Source of the DNA: Lingula anatina
Lineage: Eukaryota > Brachiopoda > Lingulata > Lingulida > Lingulidae
Assembly: GCF_001039355.2 (NCBI RefSeq)
Contig: NW_019774803.1
Span: 130,508-194,507, forward strand
Reading direction: 5' to 3'
Length of the DNA stretch: 64,000 nucleotides
In this document: positions 12,059-24,700 of the stretch, in pieces
Position numbering within the stretch: the stretch's first letter is position 1
How the letters are laid out: each line of letters opens with the position of its first letter
The notes under the pieces: model-generated
Databases searched by the model: none
Seen by the model: the letters and a program-made list of their open reading frames with translations, nothing else
What the model was told of the DNA's origin: nothing
Made by a program: the position numbers and the translations under genes

Positions 12059-12121
12059 NNNNNNNNNNNNNNNNNNNNNNNNNNNNNNNNNNNNNNNNNN
12101 NNNNNNNNNNNNNNNNNNNNN
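12059..12121. other. Assembly gap (63 Ns)
   Basis: The gap is bounded by a G-run on one side and a C-run on the other, probably a collapsed homopolymer or inverted repeat. Confidence 0.99.
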
Positions 12122-12139
12122 AAGAACCCCCCCCCCCCT

Positions 12140-12425
12140 TCAGCGGCGGACCCAGGATTATTTGAAGGGGGAGGGGGTCCGGAACGACAGGCCTCGGATG
12201 CGAAGCCGACCATTGCCCCCTTAGCGTGGGGTTCGGAGCCTGCTCAATGGCCCGAGACATTTTTTATTGGTTAGGAGAGCAAGCAGTGCCTTTGCTGCGG
12301 TTTATAAGTATGATTCAGCAAGTCAGAATTCTAATTTCAATAGGGGAATATTGATGTGATATATTTTTCAGAAACCGAACGGGGAGTAAGGACCCCCCTG
12401 AACCCCCTCTGAGTCCGCCGCTGCC
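12140..12425. mobile_element. Nested MITE with CAGCGGCGGACCC termini
   Basis: Ends read CAGCGGCGGACCCAGG and, inverted, CTGAGTCCGCCGCTG, about 286 bp apart. It is inserted inside the CAGGCCTG-type repeat and is absent from the corresponding element in copy B (28370-28549), so it arrived after the duplication. The C-A-G start and form suggest a hAT-type non-autonomous element. Confidence 0.7.
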
Positions 12426-13619
12426 CTTTGTGCCTGGAAAGGACCCCTCCAGGCAAATTCTAGGTACCCGTACACAAAGGTTTCGTGGTAAAAGGTCCAC
12501 TTTTTGAAAAAAATTAATAAATCCCCCTCCTCCTTTGGAAATTACTGGCTAAAGTCCTGACGTCAGATATTTTAATTATCATTTTGCTATTATTATTATA
12601 GTACACCGAGATTAAGTGTGGAAGAGCATATGATGATACTCATTGCAGTTTACATCTGGATGGTTTTAATTTTGAGTAGCCTTTGTTACCACGAGCCATG
12701 GGCAGCAAATGAACAGAGGCAGCAGAGTCCCAAGAGGAGGGTGTCGTTAAAACACATAGATGAGTGACAGGTGGGTTGCTTTCCGTTTAAAAAAGCAAAA
12801 GCACCGACAATTTTTTTCCCCAAAAGGAATGCGATTTACGTGTACATTTTGTGTAAATTAAGCAACCCATCAACAATTTTTATATCCTTCTTCATTATAA
12901 CACTGGTTGCATAATCCATTTTATTCACACACTTTAAAATGTATAGGAAGTCATAGAATATATTAAGATCCGCCGCTCCACTCCTCTTAAAGAAAAAAGA
13001 TAACTTGTCGGCTACAATTTCTAGCAGTCTTTGCTAGGCTCAATGTTTAATTTTCGTGACACATATAGTCACATGAAGTCGAAGTCTTTAAGACCTACTT
13101 TACTTTTTTAGACCACTTTGTCGCTTGAAGCGAAGTCCACCTTATTAAAAGACGTTTAAAGAAAAAATAGCGCTTTATGTTTAATATCAGAATCAGATTC
13201 AATCTGAATTGACATAGATACACACCATCTTTAATTTTGTGTTATTTAAACCCTCGTATGAATTTCTTTGATTGCAGAATATAAAACGTGTTTCAGCAAC
13301 TACATGTGGTGCATTGTGTTTGTAGGATGGAGATGTTTTAAGGCCACTAATAGTAAAAGGACCAAAGTCATAGAAACAAAGCCCTGGGCTTATAAGTTTT
13401 TATAAAAAATTAAAACAAACTTCCCAAAAGGCCAATTAAAGACGGGGATTAAGTACAGTGTCCAACGGATGACGCTCTGGCGCCAATTTGAGGGGAAAAA
13501 TGCCGTTTTCGGTATTGGGATTTTCTCTATAACCAAGACAGCTATTCAAGTGATTCAAAAGGCCTCATAAAGCTGGGTGAAGGCACACGAAGACCAGTGG
13601 TTATCATGTACAATTACTT

Positions 13620-13632
13620 TTCATAACTTTAT
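13620..13632 (-). terminator. Candidate poly(A) signal of FReD copy A
   Basis: The plus-strand text aactttatttc gives AATAAAG on the minus strand, about 430 bp past the stop. The same signal is kept in copy B at about 29525-29536, 485 bp past its stop. Conservation between the copies is the only support. Confidence 0.35.
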
Positions 13633-14057
13633 TTCATCAAGCATAAAATACATGTAGCAGTTTTTGCCTCGAAGAGTCTCAGTTTAAACCGATTTGAATT
13701 CTAAATAAGGCCACAAAATCGTAGCAGAATCTTGCTTGATATTTTATCGTTAGGCATTCTGCAGAAATAAAAAAGAGTGGACGCATGATATACTAATATT
13801 ATACTGTGGCTTAAAAGGGAGCTTTAATGATATAGCCATAGCAGTATTTTAATATAAATATTAAAATATTTAACTGAAAGGCCAGGGATGGTTTTTGAGA
13901 TGGGGGAGGGGGGTGCAACGTTTAGTATGAGACAACATCAGGTTTGAAGAAAACATAATTGGATATTAATGATTAAAAATAGGGTTGTTTCGCAACACAG
14001 AGCAAGTGCCTATTTAATTTTTCGTATTGAAAGTATACAGTACAGAGCATAATAATT

Positions 14058-16769
14058 TCAAAAATCAGATGGGCGTATCTTCATCTCAGTGAATGGAAGC
14101 GAGTAATGGTACCCTCTGAACTGCTGATAATTCACACCATCAGCATAGGAGTCGTGCGGTCCGTTGTAGTAGTGCCCATTCAGGTTAGAAGAATGGCATT
14201 TTGTGTACCACCATGCGCCTTTGAAGATCGAAGCACAGTTTTGATTATAAACGTCGTTGTCCCGGTCCTTCGTACTGAACGCGGCCCCGTTACCAGACAA
14301 GGGACCGCCGGCCGTTCCCGAGTAGTCCCCCAGTGTAAGCGTGTATTTCCCAGCCTCATCGCTGATTTTAAAGAGGGAGGACTTTGAGTAGGCTTCGGTA
14401 CCGTTACCGTCTCTCAAGTCTACTCTCAAAGCGTACACCCTCTGTCCCGTCAAGCGGTGGAGGAACTCGTTGCCTGGAAATAACCATAAGTTAACAAATC
14501 TAATAATTGAAATGAATTAGAAATTCATCCAACTTTAAATTTTGCTTGTCATTCCTATGCGCAGAATGTATTTCACACCATAATTAGGAGTGGTCATTCT
14601 TGATTACAAAGCCTTACCGAGCCAGTGTTCACTATTGGGATATCCAAATCCTTCTTTGTATGCCTCCCAGTCACGGAAAAAGTCAACGGAACCATCTTGG
14701 CGTCTCTGGAACACCTGTAAATAAGGAACATCTCCCGTAAACATCCTTTCTCTTGTCTATTAAAAAAAGGAATATATATCATTAATTAATCATTAATATC
14801 ATTAATTATCATTAAGTGACTTTAATCTGTCATTAATTGCGCGCATGCGTGTATGGATATTCACGTGAATGAGAGAAGAGACCCACACAGACACACAAAT
14901 ATAGAAAGAGTCTTACCGTCCATCCGCCCCCGTCAGTCAACATGTCACAATACGCCCAGAACCCTCCTTTGTTATCATACGGTCTGAGCCAGTAAACGCC
15001 GCTCTGATGTACTCCCGACCGATAGATGGAGGCACAGTCTGGATGTGGACAACAGCAATCTGCGTGGGAACGAGGGATTGTTATTTGATAATGCAGTGCG
15101 TTTATTGATATATTTGTCTCTCATGCACGCAAATGAGTGATAACTCATCCACGGGAATTCACACACACTCACACACACACACACACACACACGAACACAA
15201 ACAAATGCAACTGCACATATGCACACTCACAGAAATATAAGATAATTCAGCTAGATTAGTTAATAAAATTAGATAAGTGAATACCCTTGACTATAAAATC
15301 AAGGATAAGCAAAACACAACATTTCTATAAATCCACTATTTGCGCACACGGGAAGGGGTAATAAGAAAAAAAAAATGTTCACATTCAAATGAAATTAATT
15401 TGGTTGAAGAGGGGGCGGATCTTTCACTTTTTTTACGAAGATTTTAATTCGTTATTGATCAAAGACCTAATCTTAATTTGTAAATAAAAAGAAGCCTTTT
15501 TAAAGTAAGTACATTTAATGGCTACCGGTTGTACATTGTACATGTACCTGCATGTCTACAGATATTTAAAGTCAAAGAAACTCCCCTCTTCTCATCTATG
15601 AACCTGCATATGATTAAGCAGAGAACCCACCCTCTTTGATATTTAAAAGTGCCATAAGTTAGCTCTTACCTGAGATGGAAACTTTGGGAAATATAGACAA
15701 AAAGGCCTGGCATAAGACAAGATACTCGATTGACTTTCTTCTTAACATGTTGTCTTAAGAAATAAAGCCTGGTGTATATGTTAAAAGCATCTCAAACTCT
15801 TGTTTACGTATCGTAGGGACCTTCGTTTTACATAATGTGACGAAAGATACCACAAATGGACATTAGATGGGTATACAATCTTCGTCTATGCATGCTGCTC
15901 ATACTAGAACAGCCAGGAATGAATTCTTAAATTTATAGAAACAGGTGCTCCGTTCATTCAGGGTGATACCTGTACAAAGCACTTTGATAGCGGTGTTTAT
16001 AATGTTAATCACCAAAATTAAAAAGAAACTCTTTTTTGTGCCATGCTTGGCATACGGTGTCATTTCACAGGCAATCACGGTATAGGAAGCTCTCTGAACT
16101 GTTATTCTTGGAGTTTCCTTTGATGAAAAAAATGGCTACCGAATCACGGTTCATACAGGTATTAATTTGGCAAGCAAAGTAATTTTGTTGATCTCGTCTC
16201 GAGGTTGAAAACGAAATTTGCGGTCAAGATAGCTTCGCATGCCCGAAAGGGCGTGCGATTTGATAACATGAAATTCATTTTAAAAAACGTAATAATGAAC
16301 AAGGTTATACTATGACATCAGGCCGCACACAGTCACTGTAAAAAAACAACGTAGGAAATTATAGGAGAAACAGCACCCCGTCTGCGACTTGTAATACTTT
16401 CCTCCACTCAGTTAAGCACAAATTTATGTCTTTGTACGTCAATATATTTACTGTAGCTTTCTTTAAACCTAAAAAATCTCAATTTTAAAGAAGTGAGCAT
16501 TGTAACTTATATACTTTCCCTGATAGACACGTTATGCAAGAGGTGATTAATTGCAATGTTATTTAAATCTAGGTCTGACGTTTATTATTATTATTGTTTA
16601 TTTATTTCAGGTTTTTCTACATTTTCTCTTGGCGGTGGTCTTCGCTCTTGGATTGCTTTCTGTTATTTTTCATCTTACCTGCTCTTTCAAATTTTTGGCA
16701 TGTACAGGTAACTGCCTCTTTCGTCACCGCTATCCAAACCATCATTGGTATCCAAATGTACGTTCTCAT
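14058..16769 (-). CDS. Secreted fibrinogen-related (FReD) lectin, copy A, four exons
   Basis: Exons are 16769-16679, 15059-14917, 14714-14618 and 14473-14058. All phases match (1, 0, 1) and the stop is in the last exon, giving 248 aa. Exon 1 begins with ATG and a hydrophobic signal peptide ([15 protein letters not shown]), then [10 protein letters not shown]. Exon 2 opens the fibrinogen-like domain with a cysteine cluster ([15 protein letters not shown]) and ends GGGWT. Exon 3 gives [16 protein letters not shown] and SEHWLG. Exon 4 carries YALRVDLRD, the calcium-site motif DRDND and the GAWWYTKCH core around the expected ligand pocket. FReD proteins of this size (ficolin/tachylectin-5 class) bind acetylated sugars on microbes, so a secreted recognition role is likely. 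No collagen or coiled-coil stretch is present. Copy B is a close paralogue. Confidence 0.9.
15162..15192. repeat. (AC)n microsatellite
   Basis: A short CA run in intron 1 of FReD copy A. Confidence 0.85.
16679..16769 (-). CDS. FReD copy A, exon 1: start codon and signal peptide
   Basis: This 91-nt exon has ATG at 16769 and a GTAAGA donor at 16678. It reads in phase into exon 2 (split codon G|AT, Asp). The match in copy B (35134-35044) has only a few amino-acid changes, and several of its nucleotide changes are silent, which argues for selection on protein on this strand. The overlapping plus-strand open frame is a shadow. Confidence 0.85.
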
Positions 16770-17560
16770 TTTACGCAGACTTGATGGTTATTCCCCTCTG
16801 GTAGAAGTAGAATATGGCCGTCGAAGGAAGCGCCTAGTCTTGTTGACTCTTTCAAGTCCTGTTTTTGAATGGGTTGTAATGGCAAATAATAGAACTATAA
16901 AGCCTCACATCCTGGTAAGTTGATCTTTAAATGTGTTTCTATCTGGTCGGAAACAGAAGAAGAGGTGGTTAACCAATTTCAGTGTGCTTATCTGTCGTAA
17001 AAAAAATTAAACCATCTGAAGAAAGGCAGATAAAAAGAGCCTAAACAAGGCTGTCATTAAAAAAATAAGAATTTCAAAGATGACCCACACAGTGCAGCTG
17101 TACGATTTGTGATCGGAAATGGAGCGACACAAGGACATCGCGTGGTTTTTATGGCTGATGGGAAAAAATAATCCAGCTGAGAACAGATAGCTTAGAAATG
17201 CCACAAAGTTTTTATCAAGAAAAAAAAAGAAAAAACATTCTACAGGTGTCCAAAATTCTCAGCCGTTCTGACAAGGTCTAGAAGGCAAGAGAATTTTGCG
17301 GAGTTTGAACTAAACTGTGCTGGGTTTTGTTTCAAAAACAAATAATGCAGCCGAAAGTTGGCCTCAATACCCCAAATTGCAGGATGCCTTGATGAGTATA
17401 AATCAGTGAACTGGATTGCAATACATGATATCTACCATGACTAAGAAAATGGTAGTTAATTTTTGCACATTTGTCTTTGTTCATCCATAGAAACGTGTTT
17501 CGCTCTGTGTAAGTTCAAAGCATATTATTTATATCAAGATTTAAGCCCATTTTTTCAAGT
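16770..17560 (-). promoter_or_regulatory. Conserved 5' flank of FReD copy A
   Basis: About 790 bp upstream of the start codon aligns with 35135-35850 of copy B, more evenly than the introns do. The first 150 bp (around cgcttccttcgacggccata) are nearly identical. This is probably the 5' UTR and promoter; I could not place a TATA box or start site. A possible acceptor just before the conserved block near 16915 would allow a 5' UTR intron. Confidence 0.4.
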
Positions 17561-17631
17561 TATCCATTTAGTTTTAACATATTGATACCTCAGCTTTAAA
17601 GGTTCAAATGCCCAGCCACCACCCAAAATAT

Positions 17632-18352
17632 TGTAACGTTTGACGAACTTTTAGCCCCATAAAATGGAAAACTACTCGCCGCTGATATCACTCGATAACA
17701 GGAAGTTATGTAATGTAATTAAAATGATTCATTAACTGTAATTGGAGGCCAATTCACGGTTATTTTAATTAATTGAAATCGACTTTTAGTTATGTTGTTC
17801 TTATAATTGCCGTTAAGGACACCATTATTTGGCTTGCTGAATTTTAGTAATTGACGAACTGAAGAATGCCTTAATTTTACTCACAATCAAATATGGCACA
17901 CGCCCATATAAAAGGGGGTGTAGAAGCAGAATGCGGCAGTCAGATACTTCCAGTGTCAGATTCACCACGGCTCTCAGTACCGAAGCTCTGTAGTTACTAG
18001 AGGATTCTCTCGACCTGCATGGTAATACGCCGATGAGGCTAACCGAGGTGTGCTCTCACACTAGAGAGATTTTGCTTTCCAGCCGAGACGACCCGCCAGC
18101 CGAGACGACTTTCCAGCCGGGTTTCTAGCCGAGACGACCTGCCAGCCAGCCAGCCGGGTTCCTAGCCGAGACGACTTGCCAGCGTGGTTTCCAGCCGAGA
18201 CAGCCGGGTATCCAGTAGATACAGCCGAGCCGAGACCGTGGTGATCCAGCTTTTTCTGAGGGCCGAGTTATGTTACTGTGCCCGCCACTTACCATAAGTG
18301 CAGAGAGCCGGACTCGTATTATAGGGAGAGAAACTAGGGAGAGCACGCTACA
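17632..18352 (+). mobile_element. Solo LTR, 721 bp, with TATA box
   Basis: Starts TGTAACG and ends CGCTACA, an inverted TG...CA terminus typical of LTR elements. It is flanked by ATAT on both sides (17628-17631, 18353-18356); AATAT is also possible. Copy B has the uninterrupted site (caaaatatgaatg at about 35919-35931), so the insertion boundaries are directly visible. A TATATAAAAGG box lies at 17905-17915 with CAGT-type start candidates just after it, giving plus-strand orientation. An internal GC-rich stretch at 18080-18235 repeats agccgagacgac. No internal retroelement genes or second LTR are nearby, hence a solo LTR left by recombination, probably Gypsy-type. Confidence 0.8.
18080..18235. 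repeat. Imperfect tandem repeat within the solo LTR
   Basis: Six or so copies of a 20-25-bp unit built on agccgagacgacctgccagc, with variable spacing. It creates the GC-rich part of a 206-codon minus-strand open frame that I do not consider a gene. Confidence 0.7.
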
Positions 18353-19338
18353 ATATGAATGTTTCATTGAGGGGGAAATGTAGAAAAATATTGGAATTTG
18401 ATGAAAACAGTGATTTAAAAGCTCAAACACTACAGTGTAAAAAGAAGCTAAGGGAGATAAAAGTTTAACTTTAAATTTATTATAATAAAGACAAAAAGAA
18501 AAGAACAATATGGAATTGAGAATAGAAAAGTCAGAAAAATGCATTATATAAGTGAATAAATAAAGTGTCAGAAAAAATAAAGTACACAAAAAATAATAAG
18601 GTTTTCCGAACAAACACGCATGTTGTTTCGGGTACATCTTTAATGTTTTCATTTTGAAAGCGAACTTCATGTATAAATTAAAAGTCTGAATCAACTTTTG
18701 TGAACAACTAGAAATAAAAAACACGAAGCTGATTGATAAAATCACATGAATTTATTATGTAAATCAGCACGCAACTTCCGTCTTTTGCAGACATCGTACA
18801 TTGTTCTTTTAAGGCAGAGAGAAAAACTGCGACATATTCTGCTTATTCAGGTTAATTTTGACATGTTCTCTTATTTTTATTTGTCTTCCTATTTATTGGT
18901 TTTGGCATACAAATTAAATAAAAACATATCATAATAATTATCTTTCAGTTTTGATAATATTTCAAGAATGCCCAGTTTGTCTTCATCTTGTCATCTCACT
19001 AAACATTAGTTGTGGATAAATTTCCGAAGTTCCAATCTCACTCTAAGGCTGCAGCTAAATCTCTTTCCTCGGGGTAACTGTCAGTCCCAAAATAAATTAA
19101 ATTGCAGTGTGATTGCATCGTTAATCTCCATCCTCGTGGCAACTGCCAGTCCTTAAATTTATTGAATGGAGTGTGATTGCATTTTTGCATTTTTTTGATG
19201 CACACTAAACATTTACTGATAACAAAGACTTCTACTTATACCGGCGGTGCAACAGCACAGTCAACAACATATATTTACGTTGAAATACGTACACGTCACG
19301 CACACTGACACCCACACATACATCTACATGTACAAATA

Positions 19339-19512
19339 AAGGCCCATAGCCAGAGTGGGTTCTGGGGGTTCGAAAGAATCACTCGTTTTGGTGGGAAAAG
19401 GTTCCCGCTGGGTAAAATTTTATCTGGGTTCACGAAAGTGTCACGGCAAAAGGTCCACTTTTTTTTCAGAAAAAGGAAGCCCCATTTTGAAATTGCTGGC
19501 TATAGGAGCCTG
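19339..19512. mobile_element. MITE of the CAGGCCTGTAACC family, third copy
   Basis: The ends (aaggcccatagccag; ctggctataggagcctg) and internal text (aaaggtccactttttt, cccattttgaaattgctggc) match 12025-12559 and 28370-28549. Confidence 0.6.
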
Positions 19513-20916
19513 ATATGTTATAATTATTGGACAAATTTACACTTTTCTAAAGTGGTATCTTAGTCTTGTTGAGTAATGCTGTATTGTTTCTTTATATACA
19601 GATAGAAAAATAAAAAAAATAGTTTGATATCAAAGTAACCCTGTAACGTTCTGCTTCAATTATCATCTACGTTAATCCTTACAAGTATTCAGTATATGTA
19701 TAAGTGGTCAATACCAACATAGAATAATAATAATAATAATAATAAGCTTCTTATATGGCGCCTTACAAAATGGATATTATAACTAAAATCATTAAAATGA
19801 CTACAATATTTAAATCTAAATCACTCATTGGAAACATATACATATTAATCGTAAATCACGACATCACTCTCTCTACCAATTAGAAGTTATTTTCAACATT
19901 CCCCTCTCTGATCTCATTCTCGAACTACATCTCAAAATCACATACCCCGTGGATATTAGTCCCAAAGTATTTAAAAAACCAATCTCCATTTTAGGTGTCA
20001 TCGCTCCTCCTTACCTTTCTCGCACATGCAGGTGCACGATAACTAGTAGTTCACAAAATCGGAGCATTCAGAACAAATTGATCCGTGAACTAACAAGTTT
20101 GCAGCAAAATCCCCTAATACAGACTTGACATTTAATATGGAATATTTCAGTTTTAAAGGTATACCTAGGTAAAAATGCGTTCTTTTTTCAAAAAATTCAG
20201 ATCTCATAAAGGACATCTGACTGGAGAAGTGTGAAGTCAGGTGTGTCGCTGCCAATTAACTGACTACCAAGTTTGTTGCTCTGTTGCCTTGTGTAATATG
20301 CAGGGATTTAATTGGGCAGTGCTCCTTTGGGCTGGTCAAAGCTTGGCTTTGGCGAAGCATGGTTCTGTCAAAAAAGTATCCATATATCGGCAACTACTGC
20401 ATAGAAGAATTTGAAATTTTGTATGCAAACGGTCCGTTTTGCAGTGCGTAAAATGAAGTAAGCAGTGTTTTACAAAATTGTTAAGCTGTGCCAGAATGGC
20501 GCGAAAAGCAAAGATATTGCCAGACAAATTATTGTGTCAAACGGAATGGTCTATACAGTTTTATAGAGTAATGCCCAGACTGATGTACCTGCACAGAGAC
20601 CACGCCCAATGCATTGACGTCTTACCACCAGGGTACAGGACTCACTGTCCTTCAGGATATGCTGCCGCAATTAAACCATAACCACCCAGTCCGTTTTGAA
20701 TGAGAGNAAATGTCAAGTCTGTAGAAACTGAATAGATTTTTCGTGGGATTTGAGAGGTAATTTTTTTAAGTAGGTCGGCCATATTTGATCCGCAGTTCTG
20801 ATAGTCTGTGGATCAACTTCTGTTGTGAATACGGTCAGTAAAACACATACAAATCTACAAGCAAAGCAATATAGCAAGAACAGGACTGTCAGTTTATATA
20901 GAGTACCGGTATTATT

Positions 20917-21086
20917 ACCCTCTACCAGGGCGAGTGATAGATTTTTTTTACAGATATTCACAGATATGTCTCTAGCTAGATAGATGTTCATTTAAAACTC
21001 AACTCAGCTTTAAATGAACATCTATCTAGCTAGAGACATATCTGTGAATATCTGTAAAAATCTATCACTCGCCCTGGTAGAGGGTA
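20917..21086. repeat. Long near-perfect hairpin
   Basis: Two arms of about 78 bp (20917-20996 and 21011-21086) are inverted copies with almost no mismatch apart from a poly-T length change, around a loop of about 14 bp. There is no coding potential. It lies between FReD copy A and the TPR gene and has no counterpart in copy B. It could be a recent MITE or a hairpin transcript source. Confidence 0.8.
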
Positions 21087-21713
21087 CGGTATTATAGTGA
21101 TGCATCAATAACCAGAAAGACATAAGCTTCCCTTGGCGTGTTGTTGGGGTCGGGGCGGAGCTTCTATTGACTGGTGCATTAGACTTCCATACTGTTACCT
21201 CTATAATACATCATTCGAGGTGAATATTTGACCCAAAGTAAATGTACATGTGATTGAAAATGTTACCTCTATATACACGTCAAATACCTCACACAGGTAT
21301 CCTGAATATAAAAAAATCATTAAAAAGAACTTATAAAGAGGATCGGCGATTTTAATTTTGGAATCATTTGCCTGTTTCCAAATTCCAATAGCTTTTAACC
21401 CGTCGCTCTCATTATGTTCCAGCTTGCCTTCCATTATGGTGAAATGTTTTTTGTGATTTTCTTATCTCCCAGAGCATAATGAATGGTCAGTCCACGTCTA
21501 TAGTACATCTCAGGACGATACTAATAGGAGTGTCATCCCAGACGTATATATATATGTACACAAGGTTCAATGTAGAGATACCAAATGTTAAACTTTCATT
21601 AAAGAAAATCCAATATATGTGAAGTTGTTTAGTATGTGCCTATTCTCGGGACCTCTGAATAGATTTCCTTTCCACTTACTACAAGACCACATTCATATTT
21701 TGCGACTTCTTTC

Positions 21714-24700
21714 TCATTGTGGTATTTTTCCAATGATTTTCATTCCCATAACTATTGCCCGGATGACTACTATCATAGCTCCTTCTTTATCACCCAGCAT
21801 TTGCATTTCATGGCTAATGCAGTGCAGTGTAGTAGCTGTGCTTATACATTCACCCATCGTTTTCTTCTGTATGCCTAGAGCTCTCTGGTATGTAGTGAGG
21901 GCTTCTGCGTGGTTTCCCTGTGCTGATATGGCAAGACCCAAAAGAAATATTGTATCTGTTGTATCTTTGTGATCAACTCCCAGTGTCTTCTCCCTCATAG
22001 CCAAAGCTCTCCTGATGGCATTCACGGCCCCGTCTGTATCTTTTATTCTCATCATCTCCATCCCTATGAAGTGCAGTATTTGGGCTGTAATGCGACTTTC
22101 ACCCATCAGTTTTTCGTGTATCGTAAGAGATCTTTGCAGTGCACTTAAAGCTTCTGCGTGTTTTTCCTGCATACACAAAGCGCAGGATAGCACGTGTAAT
22201 GTATCTGCTGTGTGTAGGTGACATTCTCCCAATGTTCTCTCTCTTATAGCCAGGGCTCTCCTGAGTTTACCCACATCACCATTTGGATTGCGCAGCATTA
22301 GCATTTCCAAACCTATGTAGTGCAGTGTAGTAGCTGTTTTTTCACTTTCGCCCAGAGTTCGCTCGGCTAAAATCAATATTTTTTGGTAACAATTAAGAGC
22401 ATCTGAGTGTAGTCCCATTTTAGACAGGGCACTTGTTAACTCGAGCATTTTCTCTATTTTGTCTTCTTTTTCTCCCTCATATTCTCCCTGCATATTTTCG
22501 TTAATGGCATGAACTCTCTTGAAGATATCCCTAAAATCTCCTTTTCCCAGGGTAATCATTTCAAGACCTATGCAATGTAATGTATCCGCTATTTGGCGAC
22601 TTTCACCTAGCACTTGCTCCTGTATGCGTAGAGCTCTTTGGAATGTTTTGAGAGCCTCTGCGTGCTTTCCCTGTTTAGATAGGAGAGTGGCTAGCAAAAA
22701 AATATGCTGCGCGGTCTCTTCGTGATATTTTCCGACAATATTCACCATCATAGCTACTACTCTTCTGAAAGTTGATGTAGCACCATTTATGTCATGTAGC
22801 CTTATCATTTCCATGCCTATATCATGAACGGTAGAGGCAGTATCATGAGTTTCACCCTTAAGTTGCTCCTGTATATGTAGAGCTCTTTGGAATGCACTGA
22901 GGGCCTCGGCGTGCTTTCCCTGTGCGGACATGGCGCGACCCAAGGAACATAGTGTAGCTGCTGTCTCTTCGTGATATTCTCCCAGCACCTTCTCCTGCAT
23001 TGACAGAGCTTTTCTGAAAGCATCCACAGCACTATCTGCATCTTCTAGTGTTATCAAATTATACCCTATGGTATGTAGTATAGAACCCGTACTTTGACTG
23101 TCACTAAGTACTTTCTCTTGTATATGAAGAGCTCTTTGGAGTGTACTGATGGCCTCTGCGGAATTTCCCTGTGCAGTTAGGGCACGCGCCATTAAAATCA
23201 TTGTGTGTATTGTATATTCGTGGCATTCTCCCATTATAGCTAGAGCTCTCCTACAGGCATCCACAGCACCATCTGCATTGCCCAGTTCTTTCATTTCAAA
23301 ACCTATAATAGCGTATATTACACCGGAAAGATCGTGTGTTCCACCCAAAACCTGTTCATTTATACATAGAGCTCTTTGGTATCTTTTGAGGGCCTCTTCG
23401 TGGTTTCCCAGTGCAGACTTTGCAAAAGCTAAATGAAATATTATGTCATCTGTCTGGTAATCTCCCAGTGTCTTCTTTCTCATAGCTATAGCTTCCCCGA
23501 GGACAGCTATGGCACCGTCTTCTTTGCCGTTGTTAACCATGAGGTAACCCAAGTTCCCGAGAACAATGGCAGTTTCAGGGTGATCGCCATAGCAGTGTTT
23601 GGCTACAGCAACTGCCCGTCTACAAAAAGATAAACCTTCCTCTTTTTTGCCAATGCCAGCCAAAGCAAAAGCCGCCTCGTGCAAGGCCTCCACACCTACT
23701 CCGTTTTCCTTACCGTCCATTTCTGGATTTGACCTTAATATGTCGTGCAAAGTCGACATAACAGCCTCTTCGTCACCTTGTCTGGCTTTGATTTTTGCAA
23801 TGGTGCCCTGTGCAAGATACTGCATACTTAAATCATGGTTAACAGTGGCCTCGTCAAAACATTTTTTCAGTATGTCCAAACAGCGTGCATAATCTTCTTT
23901 TGTGTCAAGCATTAGTGCCAAATTATAGCAGGACTTACAATAATCCTTGTAATCACAACCCTCTCTCTGCTTCTCATACTCGGCTATTGCAATGGACAAA
24001 TTTTCAACAGCGGCACGAGGATCACTAAGTTGCCCCTGTAGATAACCTATGTTATAATGGAAGAATGCTAGGTCGGAATTTTCAGTTTGTTGTCCTTGTT
24101 CTTTAGTGAATTTTAATAATTGTTTGAAACATCTAATAGAGTCAGTGAACCTCCCTATTTGTCTGAGACTGAAAGCTATTTTTTTCGTTATGTTGTAAGT
24201 GGCTTTCTTTGAGCCCGGTTGCAATGCCTCAAAAAAACCGATACACGCCAAAAGATTATCTCTGTCTTTTTCAAAAAAAGTGGATGCCCCGCGACCTTTT
24301 TCTGCTATAGCCAGTGTGTGGATCTGATCAATCAGATGCTCCATAAATGCCAAGAAAGTCGCTCTGAAACGATCTAAGTTTTCCTGTGAAGTTTGATTTT
24401 GTGCAAATGCCTGTATAATGTTGTGCATGGCATACGTTTCACTTGCTGCATCATACTCTAGAAACGAAGCATCACAAAGGGTTTGAAGACAATTATGGCA
24501 ATCCCACATGGTAAAATTTTCGGCTTGTGTTTTGCAATTTTCATCAATGATGTTAAAACTAGTTTGATGTTTAGTTAAAAGATTAAATGCATCCTGTGCA
24601 TTAAAACTTGTTGGAAAAAGAGATAGGATTTGGACTGCATCTTCCATTTCCTGGCCCAATTGTTTATAAGACAAGTTAATGCAAGCTATGGCGTTTAGGC

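Larger units (their letters stand above)
12025..12559. mobile_element. hAT-like MITE (CAGGCCTGTAACC family) with nested element and gap
   Basis: The left end is CAGGCCTGTAACCGGGG and the right end is ctggctaaagtcctg. It is the copy A counterpart of 28370-28549 and is related to 19339-19512. All share the text gtacacaaaggttt and aaaggtccacttttt. It is split by a G-run, a 63-N gap and the nested element 12140-12425. Confidence 0.65.

Noticed and set aside
16551-16923. Two overlapping plus-strand open frames with hydrophobic stretches
   Set aside because: Shadows of the FReD exon 1 and its 5' flank; the minus-strand reading has the start, signal peptide, phased donor and silent changes in copy B.
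18125-18745. 206-codon minus-strand open frame
   Set aside because: It runs antisense through the solo LTR and its GC-rich repeat into AT-rich DNA; no domain, and no match in copy B.
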